Shown: positions 27,750 through 37,349, counted from the stretch's first letter. The stretch is DNA of 64,000 nucleotides from Bacteroidota bacterium (GCA_025963715.1 JAOQAG010000014.1:30065-94064); one strand, 5' to 3'. Made by a program: numbers and translations. Notes: a model not told the origin generated them from the sequence alone.

Positions 27750-28535
27750 CTAAAATTTTTCAAAAGCACCCAACCCAAACAATGCAAAATCATATTTAAC
27801 CGGGTCTGTTGCATCCAGCTTGCGTAGATTGGCGCTTAATTCTTCCACTGCTTTCCAGTCGTTTTGTGTACGTTTTAATAAGCCCAGCTTGCGTGCAACA
27901 TTACCGGAATGCACATCCAACGGGCACATTAAATGGCTGGCATCCAGGTTTTTATTTTTCCAGATCCCAAAATCCACACCTCGCTTATCCGAACGGACCA
28001 TCCAGCGCAGGTACATGCACAGGCGCTTTGCAGAAGAATTTTCCGAAGGATTGGAAACATGTTTTCCTGTACGTGCCGGATGCGGAATGGAAAAAAATAT
28101 TTCGCGAAAATGAGTAATGGAATGGAGAAGTACTTCATTTTTTGTTCCGCTTGCTGCCGGACTGAATGCCTGCTCGAGCCCTCCGTGTTTTTTATAAATA
28201 TTTTTTAAGGAAGCCATAAAAAAAGTGGCATCCACGCCGTTAAAAGTACGGTGTACAAAATCATCGAAACGGCTTATTTCCTTTTTGCCTGCGGATAAAA
28301 TAAACTCATGCGGACTGTTATCCATTAACCGCATCATTTTATTTGCATTGTTGATTATGGTAACGCGTTGCCCCCAGGCGATAGTGGCTGCTAAAAAACC
28401 GGCAATTTCAATGTCTTCTTTTTTTGTAAATAAATGCGGAATCGAGATCGGGTCGGTTTCAATAAAATCGAGCCGGTTGTATTTATCGTATTTTTCTTCG
28501 AGGAAAATTTTTAATTCTTTACTGTTCAGTTTCAT
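27750..28535 (-). CDS. TIGR02757 (DUF2400) family protein
   Basis: 261 residues. Recognised by FLEEKYDKYN at the N-terminus, IEIAGFLAATIAWGQR, DNSPHEFI, RTFNGVDATFF, KRLCMYLRWMVRSDKRGVDFGIWK, and LMCPLDVHSGNVARKLGLLKR. The helix-rich pattern with a conserved PLDVHSG and Trp-Met-Arg resembles DNA-glycosylase-like HhH folds, but the function of the family is not established. Confidence 0.85.
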   Translation of the reverse strand: MKLNSKELKIFLEEKYDKYNRLDFIETDPISIPHLFTKKEDIEIAGFLAATIAWGQRVTIINNANKMMRLMDNSPHEFILSAGKKEISRFDDFVHRTFNGVDATFFMASLKNIYKKHGGLEQAFSPAASGTKNEVLLHSITHFREIFFSIPHPARTGKHVSNPSENSSAKRLCMYLRWMVRSDKRGVDFGIWKNKNLDASHLMCPLDVHSGNVARKLGLLKRTQNDWKAVEELSANLRKLDATDPVKYDFALFGLGAFEKF

Positions 28536-28912
28536 TTTTTTGATTTATGATTTGTACAGATAACGAACAGGAACGAAACTACGAATCTGTGCATCTACTA
28601 AATACCAATTATTACTAATATACTAATCTGTGTGTATGCTGTGTGTTAAATTAGTTCAATGTTTAAAGTTCAAAAGTTTAAAGTTTGCTGTGCGCAGATG
28701 CTGCGTTTGCTGATCGGAGCTCAATCTCCCTTTATCGTGTCATCCCGGGCCTGACCCGGGATCTCATAAATGTTTGCAAGACGTGTTTTATAGTTTTTAA
28801 TTGGCAGATCCCGGGTCAGGCCCGGGATGACAACACGGAGGAAAAAATTGGACTTCGAAATAAACACAGTACGTGCTTCGATTCGTAGTTTCGTTCCTGT
28901 TCGTTATCCGTA
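28536..28912. repeat. Non-coding segment bounded by perfect 29-bp inverted repeats
   Basis: No gene. The 29-mer that starts GATAACGAACAGGAACG is at 28559-28587 and its exact reverse complement at 28880-28908. Between them are TACTAAATACCAATT/TACTAATATACTAATCTG repeats, an AAAGTTTAAAGTTTGCTGTG run and the 95-bp dispersed element (28739-28831). Confidence 0.7.
28739..28831 (+). repeat. Dispersed palindromic element, copy 2
   Basis: Starts GTCATCCCGGGCCTGACCCG, ends with a mirror copy closing CCCGGGATGAC, with the shared interior ATCTCATAAATGTTTGCA and TTTTATAGTTTTTAATTGG. The two ends are inverted copies, so the whole can fold as a double hairpin or one long stem. Confidence 0.8.
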
Positions 28913-29929
28913 TTATTCACTTTCTATCTTATCCCTCAGTTTTTTCATCAGGTCCTCGATCTTTTTAAAATAGCGGTAGCGCTGCTTTTCAGCTACGCCG
29001 CTGATCAGGTTGGATTTGCGGATCAGGTTTTTGAGCCACAGGTCGGTTTCCCCGCAAAATGCGGTGTTGGTGGTAAGGATCGTGTTAAACGTGTGGTAGG
29101 AAAGGTAGGTAGCCTTGAGTCCGGCAGTGGTTACCAGCACACAATTGTTTCCGATCATTACATCGCTGTGGTACAGTGCGTAATTATTTTCGGCAGAGGT
29201 CGGTTTGTCGTTTGCATCCAGCTTTATGTTCAGCTCCGCCTGGCGTTTGATCCTGTCAAGCATTTGCGATACATGGTCGCAGATGAGTAAAGCGTCCGCT
29301 TTTGATTTAAAGATCCCGGCTTCCCAGTAAAATTCAATCTGTTTGATGGTGCTGTTTGCGGTATCGTCGCTCCAGATCTCAATGGAAGGTACTTTTGAAT
29401 ACATTTCGTAGATCGCGGCAGCGGTTTCCTTTAGCTCGTCATCAATTAAAGTACTGTCGTATTTTTTATCTTCAAAATCCTTTGCATTCAGGATGGATTT
29501 ATTCCAGTAAAACATTTTAAAGGCGGTAAGCTCGGGGCTGACGAAGTGGTGAAATACTGGAATATCCTCGGCTGCAAAAATTACTTCTTTTTCATCAAAG
29601 TGCATGATCTTGCTGAGATCGTGGCGGATGGATTTAAAATAAGCTTTGAATCCATCAGGATGTCCGTCCATTTTATTGTATTTGAAATGGGCAGAACCAT
29701 CGTCGTTGCTGTTGATAAAGGAATCGAAGGAGAATTTAAAATGTTTGCAAATGGCGGAGATCTCTTCGATGCTCAATGCTGTTTCGCCGCGCATACGCCT
29801 GTAAGCACTGTCGTTGCTCACCTGCAGTAAATCTGCAAGAGCATCCACCAGGGAAATATTGGAAGGCAAAGCATCTTTTAAACGCTGCATCAAGATCAAT
29901 TGAGCAGATTCCGGTGTTTTTTTAGCCAT
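28913..29929 (-). CDS. BetR-like helix-turn-helix regulator
   Basis: 338 residues. An N-terminal HTH (about residues 14-65: LKDALPSNISLVDALADLLQ, NDSAYRRMRGETALSIEEIS) resembles the BetR/XRE class. The remaining 270 residues form a large sensor-like domain with no obvious signature (FHHFVSPELTAFKMFYWNKS, NNCVLVTTAGLKATYLSYHTFNTI). Likely a cytoplasmic transcription regulator; ligand unknown. It is divergent from the small membrane protein and secreted-protein genes at 30169-31010, which are its likely targets. The shared promoter region holds GCAATTATTCAT ... ATGAATTTGC (29970-30004), a possible operator. Confidence 0.75.
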   Translation of the reverse strand: MAKKTPESAQLILMQRLKDALPSNISLVDALADLLQVSNDSAYRRMRGETALSIEEISAICKHFKFSFDSFINSNDDGSAHFKYNKMDGHPDGFKAYFKSIRHDLSKIMHFDEKEVIFAAEDIPVFHHFVSPELTAFKMFYWNKSILNAKDFEDKKYDSTLIDDELKETAAAIYEMYSKVPSIEIWSDDTANSTIKQIEFYWEAGIFKSKADALLICDHVSQMLDRIKRQAELNIKLDANDKPTSAENNYALYHSDVMIGNNCVLVTTAGLKATYLSYHTFNTILTTNTAFCGETDLWLKNLIRKSNLISGVAEKQRYRYFKKIEDLMKKLRDKIESE

Positions 29930-30168
29930 AAAATTGTCGCATTAAGTGATAATGGAGTAAGGAATTATTTGCAATTATTCATAAAAATACGAAATGAATT
30001 TGCAAAAATCGCAAAAATTAACAATTGCCGGGAGTAAGCCCCACTGTTTTTTTGCAGGGAATGCTTCAAATCTGTGAACAGGAGCGGGATGCCGTTTCTG
30101 CAGCCCGGAAAGCCGGAGTAGTTTTGCTTCAGAAAATAACACAAATCAATTACCAAAATCTTAAAGCC

Positions 30169-30321
30169 ATGAAAACTCAAACCTTTCGCCTTTCAAAAAC
30201 AAAAGCCATTTTTCAATGCTGTGCGGTTGCATTTTGTATTGCCGCAGCTGTAAGCTTTATCGGACAAATAGATCTGCGTGAATTTGTAACTAACATTTTA
30301 ACCAGCTGGGATTCTATTTAA
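30169..30321 (+). CDS. Small single-pass membrane protein, 50 residues
   Basis: From ATG 30169. A basic N-terminus (KTQTFRLSKTK) precedes one hydrophobic helix (AIFQCCAVAFCIAAAVSFIG) and a short tail ending SWDSI. The frame is open further upstream, but this Met follows the expected positive-inside layout. It lies 20 bp before the next secreted-protein gene and opposite the regulator gene. No known family. Confidence 0.55.
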   Translation: MKTQTFRLSKTKAIFQCCAVAFCIAAAVSFIGQIDLREFVTNILTSWDSI

Positions 30322-30341
30322 TTTTTTTAAACCACACCATC

Positions 30342-31010
30342 ATGACTATCACCAAAAAACGCTTAATGAAGATCATCATCGGACTGATCCTAAATTCATT
30401 TTCACTGGCGGCTTTGTCGCAGGATACTATTGTAATGAATGATGGAACACAGCGGCTCGCGAAAGTGCTGGAAATTACAACGACGGAAGTAAAATTTAAA
30501 AAAGCCGATAATCTGTCCGGCCCGCTTTACATCGAGAACAAATCCAGTATTACCCGGATCAATTATGCAAACGGAATAAAAGATGAATTTACAGCATCGC
30601 CTGTAATAGTTGCGGCAGCTCCGGAACCTGTTTCTTATATCCGTAAATACCCGCGAATCTTCAAATCGGGCAACGTTTATTTATATGGCGATCAAACGCT
30701 GAGAGAAAATGAGATCCAGGCAAAATTGCAGAGCCTGAATAACCCGGAGATTGCGGAACATGTGCGGAATGCCAAATTGTACCGGGGGCTGCAGAATATC
30801 GGATTTGTGGCGCTTCCGCTAATGGCAGCAGCTAACTTAAGCTTTATACAAAATTACGATGTATATACTGACAGGCCTACTTCCCAGTTCAGGCAAGCGG
30901 AAACTCTCCTTGCATTAAGCGCCATTTGCGTGGTAGGCTCTGTTTATTTTAAGATCCAGCGCTCTCATCACAATGCTGCTGCCGTGAAATTATACAACGA
31001 ATCATACTAA
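30342..31010 (+). CDS. Secreted protein, paralogue of the one at 26800
   Basis: 222 residues with a signal peptide to AALS-QDTIVMNDG. It follows the 26800 protein in order: DTIVMNDGTQRLAKVLEITTTEVKFKKADN, LSGPLYIENKSSITRINYANGIKD, a middle segment with FKSGNVYLYGDQ, NPEIAEHVRNAKLYRGLQNIGFVALPL, and the tail NAAAVKLYNESY. The conserved sequence of events suggests the same role in both. Function unknown. Confidence 0.78.
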   Translation: MTITKKRLMKIIIGLILNSFSLAALSQDTIVMNDGTQRLAKVLEITTTEVKFKKADNLSGPLYIENKSSITRINYANGIKDEFTASPVIVAAAPEPVSYIRKYPRIFKSGNVYLYGDQTLRENEIQAKLQSLNNPEIAEHVRNAKLYRGLQNIGFVALPLMAAANLSFIQNYDVYTDRPTSQFRQAETLLALSAICVVGSVYFKIQRSHHNAAAVKLYNESY

Positions 31011-31244
31011 CATTTTGTACGGATAACGCCCGCCTGAACGATTCGGGCAGGAACAGAAACAAAATTGCGAATCTGTACATCTACTAAATACCAATCCCCG
31101 CACGCGCGGGACTAATATACTAATCTGTGTGTATGCTGTGTATCAAATATTCGATGAATGCTTACAATTCAAATAACATTTTACACATAGTCTGATTACT
31201 AAAGACTAACAACTCAATACTATTCACTCTTTAAATCTAAAACC

Positions 31245-32516
31245 ATGAAAACAACGGATAAAACATCTATTATTTCTTCTGAAAAAACAAAGAAACAAGA
31301 GGAAATCTCGACCGATAATTTATTATTGTTCCTGAACCTGAATGTGCTGGAAAAGTATTGCAAACAAACATTTGAGCTATATGCAAATGTGTTCAAGATC
31401 AAACGGTTTACTTTATTAATGGTTTTTATTGTAGCAGCATTTAGCATGAATGCACAGCAAACTACTTTGAAAAAAAGCGGGAGCCGCGCCAGTGTAACGG
31501 TATTGAATATTGATACAAAGGGCTTAATGCTGGATCCGGCACAAATGGGAAACATGGTGCGCCTGGAGCTGGAAAAGCTGGATACATTTGAGGTAATGGA
31601 CCGTTACGATGTATCGTACGTGGTGGAAAAAAATAAGCTGAACATCAATAATTGTTACGGAAAAATTTGTTTGGTGGAAGTGGGGAGTCTCATTAATTCC
31701 GATAAAATGTTTACCGGCAGCGTGGAGCTGATCGGGGAAACCGTGGTGGTAACGTTCCGGCTGATCGATGTAAAAACTGCAACCATTGAGCGAACACAGG
31801 TGAATGAATATTTGAATTTGCCGAGAGAAGTGCAATCGATGGTAAAAATTTCTGTCCGTGACCTGTTTCATTTAAAGAACGATGAGCCGCTGGTAACGTA
31901 CCTGACAAAGAAAAATAATTTTGAAAGCTCTACAAATAATAACAATCGTTCGAAAGTAAATTTATCGGGGCCACGCAGCGGGTTTACATATTTTACAGGC
32001 GAAACAGCGCGTTTGCTGCAGGCACCCCGCAGTCAGGGTGGTTACGGCTCATACCCGCTGATGTTCCAGTTCGGCTACCAGTTTGAAGCGCAATATTTAA
32101 ATGAAGGAAATTACCAGGCTTTGTTCGAATTTTTACCAACGGTTTCGGGCTTCAATCAAAATGTATTTATTCCGAGCATTACGATCATGAACGGTTTCCG
32201 GAACAACAAACACGGTTGGGAAATTGCGTTTGGGCCAACGTTTGGACTGATCAATAAGGCAAGCGGTTATTACGATGCCAACAACGACTGGCACCTGGCA
32301 AGCGAATGGAAGGATGATGTAAATCCCAATCCGTATAAAACGCAGCAGCGGATCGATAGTCGCGGTGGATACGAATTGCAGGCCGGTTTTATTATAGCGG
32401 CAGGCCGCACTTTTAAATCCGGTAAATTAAATATTCCGGTAAATGTATATGTGGTTCCGAGCAAGGACGGGATCAGGATGGGCGCTTCTTTTGGCTTTAA
32501 TGCTAAGAGGCGGTAA
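31245..32516 (+). CDS. CsgG/TolB-N-like protein with N-terminal cytoplasmic extension and porin-like C-terminus
   Basis: 423 residues. A 53-residue charged N-terminus precedes a hydrophobic signal/anchor (residues 54-70, FTLLMVFIVAAFSMNA). Residues about 75-205 look like a CsgG/TolB N-terminal domain (ASVTVLNIDTKGLMLDPAQ, EKLDTFEVMDRYDVSYVVEK, DKMFTGSVELIGETVVVTFRLIDVKT), which in relatives senses or binds outer-membrane partners. The rest is Gly/Tyr-rich with alternating beta strands ending SFGFNAKRR, like an outer-membrane barrel or its rim. If translation really starts here, the signal is internal; a later start is possible but no strong one exists. Confidence 0.6.
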   Translation: MKTTDKTSIISSEKTKKQEEISTDNLLLFLNLNVLEKYCKQTFELYANVFKIKRFTLLMVFIVAAFSMNAQQTTLKKSGSRASVTVLNIDTKGLMLDPAQMGNMVRLELEKLDTFEVMDRYDVSYVVEKNKLNINNCYGKICLVEVGSLINSDKMFTGSVELIGETVVVTFRLIDVKTATIERTQVNEYLNLPREVQSMVKISVRDLFHLKNDEPLVTYLTKKNNFESSTNNNNRSKVNLSGPRSGFTYFTGETARLLQAPRSQGGYGSYPLMFQFGYQFEAQYLNEGNYQALFEFLPTVSGFNQNVFIPSITIMNGFRNNKHGWEIAFGPTFGLINKASGYYDANNDWHLASEWKDDVNPNPYKTQQRIDSRGGYELQAGFIIAAGRTFKSGKLNIPVNVYVVPSKDGIRMGASFGFNAKRR

Positions 32517-32694
32517 AAAGTGATTTGCTTTTTAGGCTCCGGCTGCGGAATGTGGCCGGGGCTTTTTAGATACGAATTGTACGAATCTGAAAGACGAATT
32601 TTTACGAATCTGTATCTACTAAATACGAATAAATACTAATATACTAATCTGTGTGGTGCTATGTTTATTTGTATTAAAACTCTTAAAAAATACT

Positions 32695-32734
32695 GTCATC
32701 CCGCAATGTTGTGGGATCTCATAAATGTTTGCAG
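32695..32734 (+). repeat. Dispersed palindromic element, half copy
   Basis: GTCATCCCGCAATGTTGTGG followed by GATCTCATAAATGTTTGCAG, that is, only the left half of the 95-bp element; it is just upstream of the next gene. Confidence 0.7.
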
Positions 32735-32772
32735 TAAATTATACCAACCTGTCTGTCAAAATTATTATAAAA

Positions 32773-33489
32773 ATGAAACTATTATTTTTTTCTTTTCTGC
32801 TTGTTTGCTCAACATTGCAGGCGCAGCAACTGGATGATTTTGTTGCTGACGATTTGGGTAAAACCAATTTTTTTAATTACAAGTATTTCCCCTATAATTA
32901 TTCCTATAAATGGATTGCCGATAGCGGAAATGCCATCGTCGTTACTGTTGATACCCTGAATTACTGCCGTATTATCCGGAATAAAATTAAAAAAATACGC
33001 ATTTATGAATTTAAAAATGAGAATGATTCGGTATTGATACAAACAATAGATTATGCGAATTATCATTTGGATACAATTCAGCTGGATTGTCCCGGCAGTA
33101 GCCACCACCGCGTTGTAAAAAAGAAAAAAATAAAAGTGTACGATGATTTTTTCAGAAATAAAAAAGTGTATAAGTATGATCGCTATGGGTATTTAATTGA
33201 ATGCAGCACTTACAACCGCGGTATTTTATATAAGATCTGGAAACAGGCAATTGGCCTGGGAAACAACAGAGTCTATTATCAGTATGCTGAAAATTACACG
33301 GAAGTAACAGTATTTGTGAGCTTTTCGGAGCTGAACCTTTTTAAAAGTGATGTTAAAAAAGCGCCGGGTTATTCTGTGCATACAAAAAATGCAAACGGTG
33401 ATTTGCTTTCTGTGTTTGACTATTTAAAGTTGCCTTCCGGAGATTTTCAACTGGCAGGCGGATATAAATATGTTTATGAGTATGATTGA
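32773..33489 (+). CDS. Secreted protein of unknown function
   Basis: 238 residues from the Met at 32773 (signal peptide to TLQA-QQLDDF). The mature part is Tyr/Asn-rich with many short strands (NYSYKWIADSGNAIVVTVD, VYKYDRYGYLIECSTYNRG, GGYKYVYEYD), reminiscent of wall- or RHS-like YD-rich secreted proteins, but with no repeat register. The upstream open frame begins in the dispersed element and is rejected. Confidence 0.72.
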   Translation: MKLLFFSFLLVCSTLQAQQLDDFVADDLGKTNFFNYKYFPYNYSYKWIADSGNAIVVTVDTLNYCRIIRNKIKKIRIYEFKNENDSVLIQTIDYANYHLDTIQLDCPGSSHHRVVKKKKIKVYDDFFRNKKVYKYDRYGYLIECSTYNRGILYKIWKQAIGLGNNRVYYQYAENYTEVTVFVSFSELNLFKSDVKKAPGYSVHTKNANGDLLSVFDYLKLPSGDFQLAGGYKYVYEYD

Positions 33490-33671
33490 TTTTCTCGCAA
33501 AGGCGCAAAGTTCGCAAAGCTCTCAAATTATAGAGGCTGTATATCAAGCTTCGCCTTATGTTTTCTTTGTGCCTTATGTGGTAGAAAAAAATGCGCTTGT
33601 AAAAGCAGCACGAAACATGGAGCCATTTCCATAAAATTGTTTTAGAAATTGCTTTAAAGGGAAAAATTTAT

Positions 33672-34928
33672 TTATTCAATGTTTTTCAGGTTGAGCTTGC
33701 GTAGTTTCGGCGCAAATTTGGCCGTTCCGCTCACGATCAGCACCGTCATAATGCCGCCAAAAACTACGGAGCGCACCAATCCCATTGCTTTTGCGGTTAC
33801 GCCGGATTCGAGCGCACCGATCTCATTAGAGGAACCTATAAAAATACTGTTGACTGCTGAAACCCTTCCGCGCATTTCATTGGGTGTTGAAAGCTGTAAT
33901 ACGGTATGCCGGATCACTACGCTGACATTATCGAATGCACCGGTTAAAAACAAACAGAACAGCGATAAATAATAATTATGTGAAAGTCCGAAGAAGATCG
34001 TGGCAACGCCAAACAAACCAACATTGATAAATAAATTGCGGCCTGCATTTTTTTTCAGTGGTTTGTATGCAATAATAATGGCTGTAAAAATAGCACCAAG
34101 GGCAGGAGCGGAGCGAAGGAAGCCTAATTCCACCGGTCCGACGAATAAAATTTTATCGGCGTACGCAGGCAGCATCGCCACAGCGCCGCCAAATAAAACG
34201 GCAAACAGATCCAGCGAAAGCGCACCTAAGATCAATTGATTGCTGAATACAAATTTGATCCCGGCTGATAAACTTTCGGTAAGCGTTTCTTTTTGTTCTT
34301 TTTCAGGAAGCGGTTTTGCCGCGATCATGAAAAAAGAGGTAATGGAAATGAGAATAAAAATAATGTTGACGGTGTAAGCCGTGCTAAAACTAATGGCACA
34401 AATAAATCCGGCAATGGTGGGCCCGACCACTGCACCCACATGCCACACGCTGCTGTTCCAGGTGGCGGCATTGATGTACATTTCGCGCGGTACGATCTGC
34501 GACATGAACGCAGGAAATGCTGCGGAGATAAATCCGCGGACAATGCCAATGAAACAAAACACAAGATAGATCGGCAATGTGCCGAAATGTTGAATAACGG
34601 TGGAAGTACTGAGCGAAAAATAGAGCAGGGTGGAAGTCGAGAGGATCAGCAATGAAATGGATACCAATATAATACGCTTACGGCTGATGGTATCGGCTAC
34701 GTGTCCCGAAAAAAAGGAAACAATAATAAAGGGAATAACTTCAGCCAAACCGATCATTCCCAATGCCAGCTCATCTTTGGTGATCTTGTAGATCTGCCAG
34801 CTTACGATGAGGCTTTGCATTTGAATGGCCAGCGTAAGAAAAAAACGGGTGTTTAAAAAGTATAAAAATTCTTTGACCCTCAGCGCTTCGTATGGATCGT
34901 GCTTGATGATGGTAGGCTCTTCATTCAT
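33672..34928 (-). CDS. Major facilitator superfamily exporter (EntS/MFS_3 type)
   Basis: 418 residues, about 12 transmembrane helices. MFS motif A-like loop GHVADTISRKRIILVS lies after helix 2; QMQSLIVSWQIYKITKDELALGMIGLAEVIPFI is the usual start of MFS_3 carriers such as EntS. A mirrored GMRGRV-type loop (NEMRGRVSAVNSIF) is in the second half. Probably a proton-driven efflux carrier; substrate not evident. The C-terminal tail is short and basic. Confidence 0.85.
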   Translation of the reverse strand: MNEEPTIIKHDPYEALRVKEFLYFLNTRFFLTLAIQMQSLIVSWQIYKITKDELALGMIGLAEVIPFIIVSFFSGHVADTISRKRIILVSISLLILSTSTLLYFSLSTSTVIQHFGTLPIYLVFCFIGIVRGFISAAFPAFMSQIVPREMYINAATWNSSVWHVGAVVGPTIAGFICAISFSTAYTVNIIFILISITSFFMIAAKPLPEKEQKETLTESLSAGIKFVFSNQLILGALSLDLFAVLFGGAVAMLPAYADKILFVGPVELGFLRSAPALGAIFTAIIIAYKPLKKNAGRNLFINVGLFGVATIFFGLSHNYYLSLFCLFLTGAFDNVSVVIRHTVLQLSTPNEMRGRVSAVNSIFIGSSNEIGALESGVTAKAMGLVRSVVFGGIMTVLIVSGTAKFAPKLRKLNLKNIE

Positions 34929-35116
34929 AAATGATTTGTTAACTGCTATTTTCTAAACTGTTCGAACTTGCAAACATTATTTCAGTTCAGAGATGCTGAT
35001 CTTGCATGTCATTCCGAGTCCGCCAGGGTGGAAGAAACAGACATTCTTCATTCTTTCAATTTATAATACAGGCAACAAATTTACAGTTTATATGATGATT
35101 GTTTTAATAATTATTT

Positions 35117-35124
35117 TAAATTTG
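35117..35124 (+). promoter_or_regulatory. Promoter -7 box for the PepSY-like gene
   Basis: TAAATTTG, an exact TAnnTTTG match, 23 bp before the ATG at 35148, with a TTG upstream in the expected region. Confidence 0.5.
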
Positions 35125-35147
35125 AGTTGAATTAAACATCTTTTAAC

Positions 35148-35609
35148 ATGAAAAGACTGATACTCTTCGTGGCATGCGCTGCCATTATTTCCACTTCGGC
35201 TATTGCTCAAAAAGTAGAACAAAGCAATGTTCCGCCAGCTGTTTTGACTAAATTCAGCGCTACTTTTTCTACTACCGAACCGGTAAACTGGGAGATGGAT
35301 TATGATAATTACGTTGCAAAATTTAAAAATAATAAAGTACAGATCGAAGTGACGTTCAACAAGGATGGCAAATGGATCAAAACGGAAACACCTATTGCAC
35401 ACTCGGCATTACCGGCCAGCGTAAAATCCTGCCTGACGCGGCAATTTGACATTTACAAAGAAAACGACATCGAGAAAGTGGACAGTCCGCAGGGAACTAC
35501 GTATAACATTGATGTGGAATGCAAACAGCTGAATTACGAAGTGGTGATCTCCGACCAGGGCGACCTGGTTTCGAAAGATGAGGTAAAAGAATACAAACGC
35601 GACGAATAG
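35148..35609 (+). CDS. Secreted PepSY-like protein
   Basis: 153 residues, signal peptide to AIA-QKVEQS. The mature part reads like a tandem of BLIP/PepSY-like half domains: VPPAVLTKFSATFSTTEPVNWEMD, YVAKFKNNKVQIEVTFNKDGKWIKTETPI, LPASVKSCLTRQFDIYKENDIEKVDSP, YNIDVECKQLNYEVVISDQGDLV. This family is frequent in Bacteroidota periplasm and outer surface; a role in binding or inhibiting other proteins is suggested only by fold similarity. Confidence 0.8.
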   Translation: MKRLILFVACAAIISTSAIAQKVEQSNVPPAVLTKFSATFSTTEPVNWEMDYDNYVAKFKNNKVQIEVTFNKDGKWIKTETPIAHSALPASVKSCLTRQFDIYKENDIEKVDSPQGTTYNIDVECKQLNYEVVISDQGDLVSKDEVKEYKRDE

Positions 35610-35713
35610 TTACGAATAACGAATTTTCCCGAATAGCGAATCTGTGTGTGATGGAACGCGGATGACGCGGATAAAACGGATTAAAAAATAAAAGAAGTAT
35701 TGTGTATAAGTAA

Positions 35714-35749
35714 TAAAAAAATCCCCTTCGGGTTAAGAAGGGGATTTTT
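35714..35749 (+). terminator. Intrinsic terminator
   Basis: Stem AATCCCCTTC / GAAGGGGATT with a GGGTTAA loop and flanking A/T runs, about 105 bp after the PepSY-like gene and before the convergent gap gene. Confidence 0.75.
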
Positions 35750-35870
35750 GTTGTTTATTACACATACGTTGTTTATACTCAGTTGGGTATAGCCCCCTCT
35801 CTTGTGGAGAGGGGATGAAGGGGAGAGGTTTACACGCAAATTCGTAAAAATTCGTTTTAGATTCGTACGA

Positions 35871-37349
35871 TTAGTAATACACCATGCGTCTCACTTCCGA
35901 AATGTGTTTCGAAAAGCGGATCACCTGGCGGGTATAACCGTACTCGTTATCATACCATACATATAATACAATGTTTTTCTTATCCGGACCTACAATGGTT
36001 GCCTGGCTATCGAATACCGACGGGCAGGGATTTCCGATCACATCGGTGGAAACCAGCTCATTGGAGTTCATGTATTGGATCTGCTCAACCAATGCACCGT
36101 TTAAAGCGGCATCTTTGATCGCATTGTTCACATCCTCACGGGTTACTTCCTTATCAATGGTCATGCTTAAAATAGCCAGGGACACATTTGGGGTGGGTAC
36201 ACGTACGGAGTTTGCTGTGAATTTACCTGATAATTGCGGTAATACTTTTTTCAATGCGCTTTCCGCACCGGTTTCGGTAATTACCATGTTGAGTGCAGCA
36301 GAACGGCCACGGCGGTATTTTTTGTGATAATTGTCCAGTAAATTCTGGTCGTTGGTATAGGAGTGAACCGTTTCAATATGTCCGCGTACAATTCCTAATT
36401 TGCTGTGGATCACCTGCAGGATCGGCATGATCGCGTTGGTGGTGCAGGATGCTGCAGAAAGAATGGTATCTGTTTTTACATCAATGGTGTGGTGGTTTAC
36501 ACCGTGTACCACGTTAGGGATATCTTTTGCAGGAGCAGTCAATAATACTTTTGAAATTCCTTTTGCATTTAAGTGGCGGCTCAGTTCTGCTTTATCGCGG
36601 AACACACCGGTATTGTCAATTAATAAAGCGTTATCAATTCCGTAAGCGGTATAATCCACATCTTCCGGATTCTTCGCATCGATCATGTGCACCGTATGTC
36701 CGTTGATGATCAGCGCTTTTCCTTCAAAATCTTCAATAATGGTTCCCGGGAACGGCCCGTGTACGGAATCTGTACGTAATAAATCGGCACGTTTGGTAAT
36801 TTCTTCGTTGCTGGCGCCGCGGGTAACGATCGCACGTAAGCGCAATTGCTCGCCTTTACCAGCCTGTGCGATGAGCTCGCGTGCTGCAAGGCGGCCGATC
36901 CGGCCAAAACCGAATAATACCACATCTTTAGGAGTGATGGTTTGTTTGGTGCTGATAAAATCAACCAGCTTATTTTTAAGAAAATCGGTTACGGTTTTAA
37001 AATCGGCGCTCTCTTGTTGAAACTCAAAAGCAAGCTTTCCGATATCGATACGGGAAGGGCAAACATCCAGCTTCGAAATTTCGGAAGCAATGGCAAGTGT
37101 ATCTTCCACAGAAATGGTTTTACCTACTACATTTTTTGCATAATGGTGCAAATTAATGATCTCGCTGGCGCTGCGATCCACCAGCTGGTTCCGGAAAAGG
37201 ATCAGTTCAATTGATTTTTCAAACCACAGTTTGCCAATAAAGTTAATAAGGTCGATCGCCGCTTTTTCATGCCCGATCCATTCATTCAATTCTGCTTCAT
37301 ACGAGCCTTTTACTTTCCCTTTTGTAGGTTCCATCGTTTCAGATTTCAT
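35871..37349 (-). CDS. gap: Glyceraldehyde-3-phosphate dehydrogenase, long form
   Basis: 492 residues: a helical N-terminal extension of about 120 residues precedes the Rossmann motif VVLFGFGRIGRLAARELI and the catalytic domain, with nucleophile Cys302 in SAASCTTNAI, then VHSYTNDQNLLD, RRGRSAALNMV and VWYDNEYGYT. It interconverts glyceraldehyde-3-phosphate and 1,3-bisphosphoglycerate. The long form is known in Bacteroidota and some Proteobacteria, often beside a short glycolytic GAPDH; a gluconeogenic bias has been proposed for such forms. Confidence 0.93.
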   Translation of the reverse strand: MKSETMEPTKGKVKGSYEAELNEWIGHEKAAIDLINFIGKLWFEKSIELILFRNQLVDRSASEIINLHHYAKNVVGKTISVEDTLAIASEISKLDVCPSRIDIGKLAFEFQQESADFKTVTDFLKNKLVDFISTKQTITPKDVVLFGFGRIGRLAARELIAQAGKGEQLRLRAIVTRGASNEEITKRADLLRTDSVHGPFPGTIIEDFEGKALIINGHTVHMIDAKNPEDVDYTAYGIDNALLIDNTGVFRDKAELSRHLNAKGISKVLLTAPAKDIPNVVHGVNHHTIDVKTDTILSAASCTTNAIMPILQVIHSKLGIVRGHIETVHSYTNDQNLLDNYHKKYRRGRSAALNMVITETGAESALKKVLPQLSGKFTANSVRVPTPNVSLAILSMTIDKEVTREDVNNAIKDAALNGALVEQIQYMNSNELVSTDVIGNPCPSVFDSQATIVGPDKKNIVLYVWYDNEYGYTRQVIRFSKHISEVRRMVYY

